Assembly: GCA_036927565.1 (NCBI GenBank)
Contig: JAYESD010000008.1
Span: forward strand, 112,018,279 to 112,082,278
Length of the DNA stretch: 64,000 nt
Source: Tuctoria greenei
Taxonomy: Eukaryota; Streptophyta; Magnoliopsida; Poales; Poaceae
Reading direction: 5' to 3'
The notes beneath the pieces are model-generated. The model ran no database searches. It was not told the DNA's origin and saw only the letters and a program-made list of their open reading frames with translations. Shown one piece after another: positions 43,085-56,133 of the stretch (its first letter is position 1; each line of letters begins with the position of its first letter). Made by a program: the position numbers and the translations under genes.

Positions 43085-44868
43085 TTGGCCATGCACCTAC
43101 GCATGGTCAGATGGGCGCAGAAGTTCCGGTCTCACTTGCCGGAGAAATTTGACGGGACTGCTAACCCTGCCAAATTTCTTCAAATCTACGCCACTGCTAT
43201 CCTTGCGGCTGGGGGCAATGAGGCCATGGTGGCCAATTATTTCCCTGTGGCTTTAACTAGGACCGCCAGGTCTTGGTTCATGAGCCTTCCGCTTAACTCC
43301 ACCAATAGTTGGTCGGAGTTGTGCAAACAGTTCACCGCCAATTTTGGGAGCCCATACACCCGACCAGGCACGGAACTGAAACTTTTTGCTATCAAGCAAA
43401 AACGGGGAGAGTCCTTGCGATCCTTCATCCAAAGGTTCTCCTAGGTATGAAATACCATTCCTTCTATATAAAGCGCTTCTGTTATTGTAGAATTCAGATA
43501 GGGCATTCGAGATAAGAAAATGTTGGAGAAGCTGGCGACCAAGGAAGTCACCAGCGTCACGGAACTCTTCAGCTTGGCACACAAGTGCGCCAAGGCTGCG
43601 GAGGGCCATGAAATGCACTCCCAACCACCTTCGGAGGCCAACAAAAAATCCTCCAAGGGTGAAGCCACTACCTCCAGGAGTGGCAAGAAGAAGAAAAGTC
43701 CAACGGCAAGAAGAAGCCGTCGTCCGGCACACCCACTGTTGCAGCTGCCGCAGCTCCGGGTAGTCGGGGGCCACGCCCTGAGAAACGACCTCGACCATTG
43801 TTTGAAGACGGTGGCAGCTCCAAGATGTGATGTCCCATACATAAGAAGGACAGGCACAACCTAGAAGACTGCTGAGAGGTCCGGAACCTTGCAGAGCATT
43901 ACAACAAGCACCGGGAAAAAGCTCCTTCCCGTCAAAGGGAAGGAAAACAAAAAGTTGACGAAGCTTCGGCTGAAGAAGAGTTAGGCTTTCAGGACCCCAA
44001 AAAGGTCTTGAAGGCTGTTTACACCTCTATTGAAGACGACTCCGACGTCTCCAACAACGAGCGTCGGAAGACCATGAACACCATCTTTGGTGGTTTGTGG
44101 GACATCACTTCTCGTCGTGTCCTCAATACAATGCGGCGGGACATGGCCTCTGTAGCTCCCACCGCCAGGGCGGAGCCTCATCGGAAGTGGATGGATACTG
44201 CCATCACCTTCGATGCTTCGGACTGCCCTTGGAACATGATCGGAGCTGGCCAACTTCCATTGATGGTATCTCTGACCATCAATAACATCCAGCTCCATCA
44301 TGTAATGGTGGACGGAGGTTCGGGGTTGAACCTCATAAGCTTCGAAGCCTTCGTCAAGCTTCAGCTCCGACCTTCAGATCTTCTCCCCTCCCGACCTTTC
44401 TCAGGAGTAGCTCCGGGGGCCATAAACCCACTCGGTGCCATTACTCTCCCGGTGACCTTCGGAACTCGAGAGAATTACAGGACTAAGAAGTTGGTCTTTG
44501 ACGTGGCACATATCAACTTGCCATTCAACGCCATCTTGGGCAGGCCAGCTTTATACAAATTCATAGCTGTTGCTCATTATGGCTACTTGGTGTTGAAGAT
44601 TCCAACACCCTCAGGCGTTCTCCGGATCCGTGGAGATCGCACCGCCGGAGTTACGGCTCTGGAAGAACTCCACGCGCTTGCTATAGCACAGGAGGATGAA
44701 TCTGGAAAGGAGCAAGCTCCGAAGCCTTTGAGCATTCGTCATCAAGGCTCAACCTTTGCACCCCGTGTGCAACCAAGCGGCGACACTGACATTCCCATCA
44801 AAGTCATCCAAATTGGTTCTGATGCTGCTCAGACCACCTGTATATCGGGAGGTCTGAACGACAAATAG
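43085..44868 (+). pseudogene. el2 gag core and protease, broken
   Basis: The Gag core is open 43085-43441 (KFDGTANPAKFLQIYATAI, ARSWFMSLPLNSTNSW) and stops at TAG 43442-43444, where el1 has CAG. Further stops stand at about 43470 and 43499. A frameshift near 43690 in the Lys-rich linker moves to the frame used from 44008 to 44868 (PKKVLKAVYTS). That frame holds the protease active site MVDGGSGLNLIS and ends ISGGLNDK-TAG at the same codon as in el1. RT follows in the same frame. Confidence 0.85.
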
Positions 44869-46263
44869 GAACTCGCACTCATCACTTTCCTTCGGGCTAA
44901 TGTCGATGTGTTTGCCTGGCAACCGTCACAAATGCCTGGGATCCCTAGGGAGGTGATTGAGCACAATCTGAAGATTTATCCTGACGCTCGGCCTGTACAT
45001 CAGAAGCCTCAGAAGAAATCAGTAGAGCGATAGAACTTCATACGTCAAGAAGTGAAGAAGTTGCTCGAAGCTGGATTCATCCGGGAAGTCTTCCACCCAA
45101 AATGGCTGGCAAACACAATCATTGTACCCATGGCCGGTGGGAAGCTTCGGATGTATATCGACTACGCAACACTGAATAAGGAATGCCTAAAGGATCCATT
45201 TCCACTACCTAGAATAGATCAGATAGTGGATTCCACCTCCAGGTGTGAATTACTATGTTTCCTAGATGCATATTCTAGGTATCACCAAATCAGAATGTCT
45301 AGGGGAGATGAAGAGCATACTGCCTTCATCACAGTAGATGGATTATATTGTTACACTGCCATGCCATTCGGTCTCAAAAATGTTGCTTCAACATTTGTGC
45401 GAGCTATGTACAAAACTTTTGGAGAGCTCATTAGAGATGTAGTGGAAGTGTACGTCGATGACATTGTTGTCAAGATCAAGAACAAGGAGTCATTTCTTGA
45501 CACCTTACAAGCTGTCTTCGACAAGTTGCGAATCACACACACAAAGCTGAACCGAGACAAGTGTGTCTTTGGGGTTAGCTCTGGAAAGCTTCTTGGATTC
45601 TTGGTGAACCACCGAGGAATAGAGGCAAATCTGACAAAGAATAAAGCTATTGAAGACATGTGGCCACCAGCTCGCATCAAGGATGTCCAGAAGCTAACTG
45701 GGTGTCTAGCTGCCCTCAGCCGGTTCATCTCAAGACTGGCGGAATGGGCGCTACCCTTCTTCAAATTATTGAGGAAGCCCAGACCATTCCAATGGTTTGA
45801 AGAAGCAGAAAAGGCATTCCAAGAGCTGAAGCAGCTCCTCACCACTCTACCAACTTTGGTAGCTCCGAATCCTGGTGAGCCACTTCTGCTTTACATTTCA
45901 GCAACTGACGAAGTTGTCTGCATGGTCCTGGTTGTGGAAAGACCAGAACCATCCCCAGTTCAGGAATCCATACCCCTCCAGGAAGGTCTGGAGCTACCTG
46001 AAGGCGAGTCTGGGTCCCAGCCCCCAGATCTGGATCCTCAAGGTGAGAAGTCAGAGGATCAACCTCCTTCAAATGAAGGAGTTATTGTTGCTGAACAAGA
46101 ATATCCGGATCCTTCTGGGAGGGTCCGGGTCACTTCAGAAGAAGCTCTGGGTTCTTCTAGCAATAACTGGGAGGTCCCCGAAAAAGGTCCGGACCCCTCT
46201 GGGAGGGTCAGGGTTGATGAGGAGGAAGCTCTGGGCCCCTTTGGGAGCGTCCGAACAGTCTAG
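44869..46263 (+). pseudogene. el2 reverse transcriptase with repeat tether
   Basis: The frame continues after the gag-protease TAG (ELALITFLRANVDVFAWQPS) and holds a TAG at about 45031. Then it is open from 45052 to 46263: LLEAGFIREVFHPKWLAN, the IDYATLNKECLKDPFPLP block, LDAYSRYHQI (Gly replaced by Arg), MPFGLKNVASTFVRAMY, YVDDIVVK, LTGCLAALSRFISRL. The last 100 residues are the Pro/Glu/Ser tether with three repeats (46105-46253). A 2-nt loss near 46255 then shifts frame and produces the TAG at 46261. Confidence 0.88.
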
Positions 46264-48450
46264 CCCAGTATACTTCATCAGTGAAGTACTCCATGACGCC
46301 AAGACTCGGTACCTAAAGGTGCATAAGCTGCTTTACGCAGTTCTTATCGCCTTTACGAAGCTTCATCGCTACTTCCAAGCTCACAAGATTTCAGTGGTAA
46401 CCTCTTATCCATTGCGTGCAATCTTGCATAACCCCAACTCTATTGGGAACATTGCAAAGTGGGCGGCGGAATTGGCCGAGTTCGATCTTGAATTCGTCCC
46501 AAGACAAGCGATCAAGAGTCAAGCATTAGTAGACTTTGTGGCGGAATGGACCCCCTCTCCATCAAATTCTGGGGGCCCCAGTGAGCAGAAACCAGAACCT
46601 AAGGTTCTGGTCTTTACTGAGCTTCACTGAACTCTCTACTTTGACGGCTCCATGCAGAAGCAAGGGGCCGGAGCTGGAATCCTTCGCCTTGCTCCAACCG
46701 GGGAGAAGGTCAAATACATGGTTCACCTTGACTTCAAGGCGACCAACAATATGGCGGAGTATGAAGCCCTCATCTATGGACTCAAGGTGGCACTATCTTA
46801 TGGTGTCAAGCAGCTGTTGGTAAAGGGTGATTCGTAGCTCATTATAAAACAAGTTAAAGGTGAATGCTGCTGCAACAACCCTCAACTAGCTGCATATCTT
46901 CTTGAAGTCCATAAGCTTCAGAAGGATCTTTAAGTCCTAGATCTTTGCCATGTCCAGCATCTCAACAACGTTGAAGCTGACGAACTCTCGACGAAAGCTT
47001 CAACTGGAGCTCTGACTCCCGACAGAACCTTCGTCCGTAGATTGTCAAGACCAACAGCTCAACCTGCTGAACTGAGCGAAGGGGGCGAGACCAGCATCTC
47101 GAAGCTGGCGGTCTCGATGGCCCTGTTACCATGGCATCCATGAAGGGTCGTAAGTGCTGCAGGAAGCTCCGAGCAACCCAGCACGCAAGACTCAAAAGCT
47201 CAAGTTAGCTCCGATGCATAGATCTCGGAGATCCAGAGCTACTTGAAAGACAACATACTTCCTGAAGACAATTTATCTGCTGACCAGATACACACTGGTG
47301 GAAGGGGATCTCTACCGGTGTGGTGCCAACAGCGTCCTAATGCGGTGCATTACAAGGGAAGAAGGTCGCGAACTCTTCGTGGAAATCCATGGGGCCGAGT
47401 GTGGGAACCATACGTCTTCTTGCATGTTGGTCGGTAAAGCCTTTCGACATGGTTTTTACTGGCCTACAACACTCTAGGATGCAACCGAGCAAGTGTAGAA
47501 ATGTGAAACATGCCAGTTCCATGCGAAGCAAATTCACACACCAGCTCAACCACTACAAATGATACCTCCAACATGGCCATTAGCTGTGTGGGGTATGAAT
47601 ATTTTGGGACCTTTCCCAAAAGCCGTCGGAGTTTACAAGTAGCTGTATGTCGCCATCGACAAGTTCACCAATTGGCCGGAAGAAACTCCGGTTGTGATAA
47701 TAAACAAGCAATCAACTATCAAGTTCTTGCAGTCCATAGTATGCAGAATCGGAGTCCAAAACAAGATCATAACAGATGATGGGACCCAATTCACAAGTTC
47801 TGCATTCTAAGGATATTGTGAAGACCTCGACATTCAAGTCAGCTACGCTTCCGTAGCTCACCAGGCAAGCAATGGCCAAGCTGAAAGAGAAAATGCAGAA
47901 ATCCTAAAGGGACTCAAGACGTGCACATATGAGCGCTTGAAAAAACATGGAGCCAACTGGATCAAGGAGCTTCCGCCCACCTTGTGGGCAAACAGGTCAA
48001 CTCCAAACCGGTCAACCGAAGAGACACCCTTCTTCCTGGTGTACAGAGCTGAAGCAGTCCTTCCTCCGGAAATCACCTTGGGGTCGCTCTGGGTCCGGAC
48101 CTTCGACGCAGCCACGCAGGACCAGCTCTGGCGTGAAGACCTTGACCTCGTTAAAGAGGGAAGGTGCCGAGCAGCTGTTCAAAATGCACGATACCACCAA
48201 GCGCTCTAGCGTTATCACCGAAGGCATGTGCATAGCCGACAGCTCGAGGAAGGCGATCTGGTGCTACGGAGAATACAAACTCGAGAAGGGTTAAACAAAC
48301 TTTCCCCCTGCTGGGAAGGACCCTTTCGAGTGATCAAAGTATCCCGTCCCGGATGAGTTCGCTTGGCAACCGAGGATGGGGCACCGCTCCCTAATCCATG
48401 GAACATTGAGCACCTCTGTAAGTTTACGCTTAATATCACGGAGGTGAGTC
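46264..48450 (+). pseudogene. el2 RNase H and integrase, broken
   Basis: RNase H reads in the frame open to 46630 (YFISEVLHDAKTRYLKVHKL, WAAELAEFDLEFVPRQA), stops at TGA 46628 (el1 has TGG), resumes 46652-46837 (APTGEKVKYMVHLDFKATNN, MAEYEALIYG) and stops at TAG (CAG expected). Integrase is recognisable from about 47570 (MAISCVGYEYFGTF in a shifted frame, then YVAIDKFTNWPEE, ITDDGTQFTSSAF, GQAERENAEI). 47937-48209 is open (GANWIKELPPTLWANRSTPN). The DNG around the second catalytic Asp reads DDG. The end (NPWNIEHLCKF) is at about 48425. Confidence 0.85.
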
Positions 48451-49779
48451 TGTAACTACATATGTTGTATGTTATAGCTTCATTATACAGAGTCGGGTAG
48501 CTCCTTCGGGAGGACAGCCGGACCTTTCCAGGAAGGTCCTCAAAGTTCAAGCAACACTTGACACAATCTCAGAACTAAAAGTGTAGCTAGCTATCCTGGG
48601 TCGAACAAGAAATGTAACACACTTAGCTTGGTTCCGTACCCTAAGAGTGTACTTGTCTCCCCTGTACCCCGGACCTATAATGAAAGACATCGATATGTGC
48701 AAACAGACTCCACGTGCATTTATTTTGTACAAGCTCATTATTTTTTTATTTTTCTCTTTCTTGTCTATAACAAAGTTGTGCAATTCTTAAGAATCTTTAG
48801 CTCGAACAATTCATATATAATTCAAGTTGCATTGTTATTTCTTTCGGGTCTTAACATCATTGAATGGCCTACTCGCCTGAACGCCAAGCCAATCTAGGTT
48901 CGCAGTGTGCTATCGACTTAGCTTGGTCCTACATCCTAAGTACGCCACTCTACCTACACCCCGACAGGCCAAAGTAAGGTGAGTCCAAAAAACGATTGGA
49001 CTAGGAGAAAATAAACAAATGCGCTTGATTGTATATAGAATTGTTGTTGACCTAAAATTTCATATGAGAATAATAAGTCACAAATGAGTTATAGATAAGA
49101 AATGGATTTTACTATTTTTCTTGACTTCAGTGTGCAGGAAAAATGGAAATCCCATGATGATGGTGGACAATGCCGGAGCTATCAAAGCTTCGACATCCCC
49201 CAAGGGGGCCCGCCGTTGATGTTTTAAACATTGATAGTGGGCGACACCGGGGCTATCAAGTTCCGACAAATCCAGGGGGCCAGCCGTCAACGTGAAGAAA
49301 TAAAAGGAGTTGAAAAAAAGATGGTAGAAGGACACGTCAATGGGGTCTGCTGTCGACGCTCTTCGCGTTGACGGTGGTAGCTACTGGAGCTACTAAGCTC
49401 CAACATCCCCAGAGGGCGAGCCGTCGACACTCTACGTGTTGACAGTGGTCACTGCCGGAGCTACTAAGCTCCGACAACCCCAGGGGGCCCCTGCTGTCGA
49501 TGCAACAAAACTTCGGACCTATACTCTACAAGTTTGAAGCACTCAAATCTTCAACAAAATGCTACATCCTTTTGGTACATGTTCACAATCAAATTGTGTA
49601 CATCTACCAGGGGGCCAAGTAAGACAAAGGTTGAAGACAAAAAATGAAATTCATAAATTTATTTGGATTTCATTCTTCTGAAGACAAGAGATTACAAAAT
49701 TGGAGAAAAAAAAAGAGAAGATACAAGTGGGAGCTAAAAGGAGAAAGTCCTAAGTTCTATGGAAGAACGAGGAGACTTT
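48451..49779. repeat. el2 pol-to-antisense-ORF spacer
   Basis: Non-coding. Blocks with 'cttagcttggttccgtaccc' (48622) and 'gacttagcttggtcctacat' (48915) plus tandem 'agctccgacaacccc' + 'agggggcc' units (49160-49500). Same layout as el1 5143-6352 in reverse and as the el3 spacer. Confidence 0.65.
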
Positions 49780-52700
49780 CTAGGCAACCTCTGACACGCT
49801 GGTCTTGGTGGTGTCTGCCTCTCCGTCGATGGGACCTTCAAGCACCAGGTTTAGTGGGAAATGAGGATCCCGACTTGTGTAGTACGTCAGCATGTATTCT
49901 GCGACGTTCTGTGTAAGGAATTTTCCTTCAGTTTCTAACTGATCCGCGATGACATTGCCCATCGCGCTAAGTTTGTTGCCAACCGAGCTCAGCACCCCCA
50001 ACGCATGGTGCAGCTCCGGCTCCAGATTGTCCGGACGCACGGGGCTAAAGCCCAGCGGCACCAGCGCGACATCACCTTTGCCAACGCAATCCCATACTTG
50101 TTGAGACTTTGCAGCCCTTGTGCCTCGAATCTCCTCCAAGGACCTCTTGGATGCCGCAAGCTCTGAACCCTCCCGGGCAAGGCGCTCGATCTCCTTGGCG
50201 TGCTGTTGAATCCTCTCAGCAACTTGCTTTTCAAGGTCACCAAGCTCCTTCTCCCAGACATGGATCCAGTTCCGGCAGTCAACCAGGTATTTCTCCCGGC
50301 CTCGCACCTTCTTCTCCCTGGCAGCAACTTCAACCTCCCTTTTGGTAAGGTCCTGTCCCCGCTGCCAGGCCTTCTCCTCTTCGCTCTTGCAGAGCTCCTC
50401 CAGCTTTTTGGTGCGCTCTACAAGGCTCTTGTCACTCAGAGTCAGCCTTTGGGAGAGCTCCTCCTCCCTCTTCACGAGGTCATCCCTCAGCTCCAGGAGT
50501 TTTTGCTCTTCCTCTTCGAGCTTTTTCTCTCGCTCCTCTAGACCCTCCCGACGCTTGACAAGGCTTTCGTGGATGGTATTGAGCTTCTCCTGGTGATCAT
50601 TCGCTGCTTCATTAGCAGCCAGGGTTTGTTCGTATATAGCCCCGGACTAATTATCAAGGGATCGCACCATGTTTTCCCTCTCATCTAACAGCTGGCCCCA
50701 GTACTCCATACGAGCCTTCTCCCTCTTGACCCAATCCTTGTCATTGGCCAGCCTTGTTTGCACCAGCTTATTCTTGAATTGGAGTCACTTGCGCCACCTC
50801 CTAAGAGTTTGGCGCTCCTCCTCGAGGGCCTTGCTGTCCTGATAAAATGCAAGCTGGACCTGACGAAGGCTGGAGCAGTCACTCTTGATGGATAGCGACA
50901 GGGGGATTGGCTCCGGACCTGTCGGGGTCCTCTCCGCTGACTCCAGCGGGTTCTCCAAAATAAAAATTGGGTCCCACTCTACAAGAGCGGTCCCGTGAGC
51001 TTCCACGGCACTAGGACCGCCCTCCGGGAGTGCCTCGGTCGTCGTCGAGGTAGGTCCTGCAACGGTAGTTTCTACCTCCGGAGTCAGCTCTGAAGGTCCT
51101 ACCGCCAGGTCGTCATCAACTGGTCCCTCGGGCAAGGGACCGACCGCTTCGTCTTAGCACCCTGGCTCAGGAATGGGTACCTCCGGAACTACCACCTCTG
51201 GGGCAGGCATTGAATACTCAGCCGGAGCTGAGGCCGTCTCCGGCTCCGATGCTGGTGCTTCCTCCACTGCCGGTTCAGACACCAGCGCTTCGACCTCCAC
51301 CGGTTCGGGTGCCAGCACCCCGACGTCAACCGGCTCAGGCACCGGAACTTCATAAATCGCAGGCCCCGCCGCTGGGGCTTAAGTAACATCCGGCTCGAAG
51401 GCCGTAACTGCAGCTACCTTCGGCTCTGAGGCTGGAGCATCCGACATCATAGCATCCAAAACCAGAGCTTCAGCCTCCGGAGTTGGAGCCGCTGGTACAT
51501 CTTCATTCTTGTGGTCCAGTGCTACCACAAAAGCTTCGGGAGATGAGTCAAGGCCCAGAACCACGACAGCTGGCGCCGGAGCTACCGTGACCTTAGCCAC
51601 CACCTAGGGCGGCGCTGGAATTGGAGCCGGAGCCTCCGCTTGCACAGCATCAGCTGCTGTCATAGGAACCGGAGCTTCAGCCCCTTTTTTGGATACCTTG
51701 TGGATGAAGGACAAAGAAACTCAAAATATGGTTACAACAAAAATAACAAACTGGGATAAAAAAGCAAATTTACCTTGAAAGGCTTCCGCTCCAGCTAGCG
51801 TGGAACCTCTTTGTCGGACGCTCAGAGCCCGACCCAGTCACAACTGGTGTAGTAGTAACTCCGGAAGGCTCTTCGAAGCTTGCTGTCGCCGTCAGCGACG
51901 TCTTGGTTGCCCCCCCCCCCCCCCCGACTGAGAAGGACCCTCGGACCTAGAGCCCTTAGATGGCCCTGGTGCCGGAGTCACCTGGTCAGAGCTGGCGTTC
52001 TGGGGAGACGCTGATGCTGGAGTTGGTGTCGCCAACGAAGACCTCCCCCACTAGGAAGAAGGAGCTATTGTGGAAGGAGCTGGTCTGACGGGCCTCCCGT
52101 CAGAGTGCTTCAACTTCCTCTTTCAGCTGGAGGGCTCAGTCAACTCTTTGCCCTTGCCTATGACTTCAGCTCTTTGTCTCGGGGTGGAAGCGGTACCACC
52201 CTCAGAAGCTCCGGGAGTCACCAATCTGGTGGTCGTACGCCTGTCTACCTCACTGAGGTCGTCAAGCACCGGCATGCTCCTCCGGAGCTCACTGCTGAAC
52301 TCCGCCTCCATGTTCAGAGGGAGGAAAGCCGCCGGTGGAGTTAAGTCATCGCCCTCGACGTCAATGCCATGCTGGAACTTCTTGAGATGAAGCTCCAAAG
52401 CAGCGCCGTCCAAATTGGACCTCAAACCAGTTTCAATCCGGTCATCATCCATCACGTAGTTGAGGGCCCCGGCGAGCTTCTCCCTCTTCTTCAGCAGATC
52501 CCACCTGTTGACCAGGAAGTTGCAGAAGACCATCTGGGGGGTCACCCCTCCTTCCACACATTCACAGATCCTGGTCAAGGCAGGGTTGAAGGCCTCTGAC
52601 AGCACCAGAACCACACTCCATGCGTCAGTGTCAACATTGGGAAGACCTTCAGGCAGCTCCAACTTCTCGTGCTCCTCTGCCGTGACGATAATCCAATCCT

Positions 52701-53162
52701 TCTTCCAGTCGTCCCACTTGCCAGAAGGAAACGACCTCAAGTACTTGTAGGGGCATTTTTGCGCCTCACAAAATAGTAGAAGCCAAGATACTCGGAACTC
52801 TTGCCGATGGTGTGTATGGTGAAGAAGGTACGGAAAAGCTCGATGCAGGGGGGAATACCCACCCACATCTCGCAGAAGTGGACAAATGTTGACCCAAGAA
52901 GAATAGAGTGGGGGCCAAGGTGGTACAACTGCAGACCATAGAAGTCTAACAGCATCAAGAGGAAAGTTGAGAAAGGTGGGATCAGCCCCACCATGGCGTA
53001 CGCAGAGAAGTACACCATGTCGCTTCCGCGCTCCTTCTTGAACGGGAGCTTGTCAGCGCGGACCAGGTGGTTGTAGGAGTCGCTGGACCATCCCATGTAG
53101 GTCCGGACCTTCTTCAGATCGTCATCGCTTATGAGACGGCTCTTGCGGAGTCCCAACTCCAT
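49780..53162 (-). pseudogene. Antisense ORF of el2 (PF04195-like), broken
   Basis: Counterpart of el1 1601-5142. Start ATG at 53162 (MELGLRKSRL). The PF04195-type domain is open to about 52755 (VGLIPPFSTFLLMLLDFYGL, FCEMWVGIPPCIELFRTFF), where a base is missing in RRKNAP (el1 RKKCPF). It continues 52750-52123 (GKWDDWKKDWIIV, EGGVTPQMVFCNF). A 16-C run at 51910-51925 and stops follow, then Pro/Glu repeats (51342-51154) and a coiled coil (50890-49990; stop at about 50648). It ends at TAG 49782-49780 where el1 reads CAG and runs on. The putative intron lies near 51775-51697. Confidence 0.78.
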
Positions 53163-53670
53163 CGCAACACAGTGGGGCGAGAGAGAAAAAGCTAGTGACG
53201 GTTTGGAGGATTCGAGCGCAAGTTCAAATGAAGGCGCAAGGAATCCCCAAACCATGCGTGCTTTCCCTCTTAAGTAAGCCCCCACAACGCTTGGATGGAA
53301 ACTGCAAAAAGGCCAAGGATACATTTCAAAAATTACACCCTACAAAGGGGCCCGGGGCCACCCAGATGATCAAGTCGAGGCCCTTACCCCAGGCGAACAG
53401 TTTTCATGATGAGAGGCGGGAAACCCAAGGGTGGCAGCGTGATAGGGCGCGCAGAACCGATACGGTTTTCGTATTGGGAACCAGCGACCTTCAATTGCGT
53501 GAGATCCGCACGCGCAAATCTCACCTGCCACGTCCAGAAGATGCCGCGCAGCGATGGTTTAACTACAAACTATCCCCTCAACGGTACATCCAAAAACCCT
53601 TGAAGACACGGCGCAGAAATCAAAAGATGGACCCACCTCCGGCAGAATGACTTAATCCATAGAGTCTCTC

Positions 53671-53692
53671 CCAGAGGTGGGCCAGGGGGCCA
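53671..53692 (+). other. el2 polypurine tract
   Basis: cagaggtgggccagggggcc, ending at the 3' LTR start; same as the el1 tract. Confidence 0.75.
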
Positions 53693-53693
53693 C

Positions 53694-54570
53694 TGTCGGT
53701 ACCCTGTGTACCAGATACCCCTTGGAACTGCAAAGAGTGCAAAGGAACTCCACCTATCTGAGTTGAAGACCTCCGAAGGCCCCACGTGTCACTTGTAGCC
53801 GAACCTGCCTCCCTCATATGTTTAGTCCCAGTGCTGCCACATGTATCATAAAACCGGAGCTACAATCCCTACATGGGAATGCTCCGGACTGGATACCTAT
53901 GTGGCACCCCCGGACCTAACCCCCGACAGAGGGAAGCTCCGGTACCGACACGTACCACGGCACCGGATCTACTCGTCCAAGACGGTAAGCTTCAAAGCTG
54001 CCACACGTTCAACCGTCGGACCTTCAACCTCAATAGGGAGATTGGTGGAACTCCAATGGCTCGGACCTTCAAGGGACATTAAAGGATTCAAGACCTGATT
54101 GTGTGTCATTAATGCTATCATAATGACACATGATCAGAGGACCCTTAATACTAGTAACACCACTATTAAGACACTTTACCATGCTATTAAGGGGAATTAA
54201 GTACATTAAACTGTGTATTAGGCATCAGTAACCGCCAGGGCCACATGTCGGGCCAGGGTAACGATGTAACGGGCAGCCCTTGTACTATAAAAGGACTGGC
54301 CGAGTGACACACACTCAAGGGACACACGCGCTCAATGGACACACGCGTTCAAGGGGCTCTCTCTGGCTCACACCCTCACACGCTCATACACTCAATACAA
54401 CAACAACACACCCCTAGAGTAGGGTATTACGCTCAGGCGGCCCGAACCACGTAAATCCTCGTGCCAAGTCACCATCTTGTTGTGAATCTCCGCGCGCCCT
54501 AACTGAACTAAGAAACTCTGCGGGCTGCCAACGGTAGTACCGTGGGAATTGCCGGAACCAGACTCCGACA
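53694..54570 (+). repeat. el2 3' LTR
   Basis: 877 bp, pair of 41534-42418 with scattered substitutions and small indels. TATA box 54286-54293. Followed by GTTTT (54571-54575), equal to 41529-41533. Confidence 0.93.
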
Positions 54571-54575
54571 GTTTT

Positions 54576-55464
54576 AGAGATGTCAACGTCATCATATAAT
54601 AGGAGTCAAGGATGTAATATCTTTGTGATGGCATATGGGGATTAGTTATTCAGTTTCTCATATGTTTTCAAAACAGCAAAGAACTCAACTATAAGGTAAG
54701 CACAAGGCTTTTGATGAGTCAGAGTCACCCTATTTTTATTCTAGGATTCAAATCAAGTTCACGGAGCTTTTCAAGGTTGATAATCAAATGGTACCCTAAC
54801 AAATAAACAAATTCAAGGATTTCACAAGATGGATCAGTTAACTGATGATCTCACGATCAAAGATCGTATAGTTTCCACCGTAAAAGTACTCAAACTTAAA
54901 CAAGTCAAGGAGTAATATATTTTATGGGTATTACTCAATTAGAAAGAAATAAGCACTTTATGAATAACACAAGGATTGTGAGATGATTAAGGTCATTAGA
55001 CACAATTTTAATGATCAGAATGGCAAGACATATTCTTGCTCAAAATTTATTTATATTCATGTATCATGTTTTTCTTGTGTCATTATTGATTGTGCTTCAT
55101 GATGCATCACATGTTGGATGGTGCAATGCATAGGCACATGGCATGGTGCAAATGGTGCACATGTAGGATGCAAATGTGCATATGTATGGTGCACATGGTG
55201 CATATGTATGGTGCATCATCTTTTATAGTTTGAGCAAGAACGAGTAAAACCACTCACACAGGAATAAGAGATCTCAAAATTTGCAAGGCTTGAATACTGT
55301 AGTCGTGAAAGGCACTCAATCAGGAAGGTACTTTCATAAATCGACCACGGTCGAGGAATTCATATCAAGTGTATCGATAAGGAAAGTGGGAAATATTCTA
55401 CACCATCTTAACATTTCTAAGATTGTGCATATTCTGATCCGCTTCTCTCTTCACCTAAATCTTT
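54576..55464. other. Interior of element X, middle fragment
   Basis: No ORF. Contains a short degenerate array built on 'atggtgca' and 'catatgtatggtgca' (55085-55215). Confidence 0.5.
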
Positions 55465-55993
55465 CACTGCGTAAGAAACCCAAATAGGAGACAAAGATGG
55501 GCGACGCGCTCAAAGGCGGTATCTTTGATATGTTAAGCGAGACGAGCCCGCTTCAGCGAGGACCTGACATGGCTCGGGTGAAAGTACAAGGAGACGCGTT
55601 AAAACAAAGCCCGTCCCAATTAAATTGGTATCCAAGACACGCTATTCTCTCCGAAAAGCGGGAGATGAGCATAAAACACAGCTCGTCTCCTATGGCCGAC
55701 GCCTCCCTCTGCTTTGCTAAAAGAGAGACGCGCTCTAATTGAAAGCGCATCTCCGATTTCTCACATCATCTTTAGCTTCGTGATTTCTCCATTTTGCTTT
55801 GGTTCACTGTTGATATCACACATCACTAAACTCAGAGCACATTCTCACTTGATACCTAAATATAATCAAATCCTTCCTTATGATACTTGAGGAACACGAT
55901 GAACACACCACACATTCATTCATTCACATAGTTGAAGAACACAAGATAATATTCAAGAGAATTCATTCATTAACAATATTTACAAAACAGAAG

Positions 55994-56099
55994 CTACAAA
56001 AAACAACAAAGAAAAACTAAATCCTGCTCCTGCTCCTGCTCCTCCTCCTCCTCCTCCTCCTCCTCCTCCTCCCCCTCCTCCTCCTCCTCCCCCCTCCTC

Positions 56100-56133
<34 letters not shown>

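Larger units (their letters stand above)
41534..54570 (+). mobile_element. el2: complete but decayed Tat-type Gypsy element of the el1 group
   Basis: 13,037 bp with GTTTT at 41529-41533 and 54571-54575. 5' LTR 41534-42418, primer site 42421-42432, gag from 42456, gag-protease to 44868, RT 44869-46263, RNase H and integrase to about 48450, spacer, antisense ORF 53162-49780, purine tract, 3' LTR 53694-54570. Protein level similarity to el1 is high throughout, but the LTRs of the two elements differ (shared start TGTCGGTACCCT). More stops than in el1. Confidence 0.94.

Noticed and set aside
51910..51925. 16-C run as a regulatory or G-quadruplex element
   Set aside because: A single homopolymer in a broken ORF, absent from el1 at the aligned place; slippage or sequencing uncertainty is simpler.
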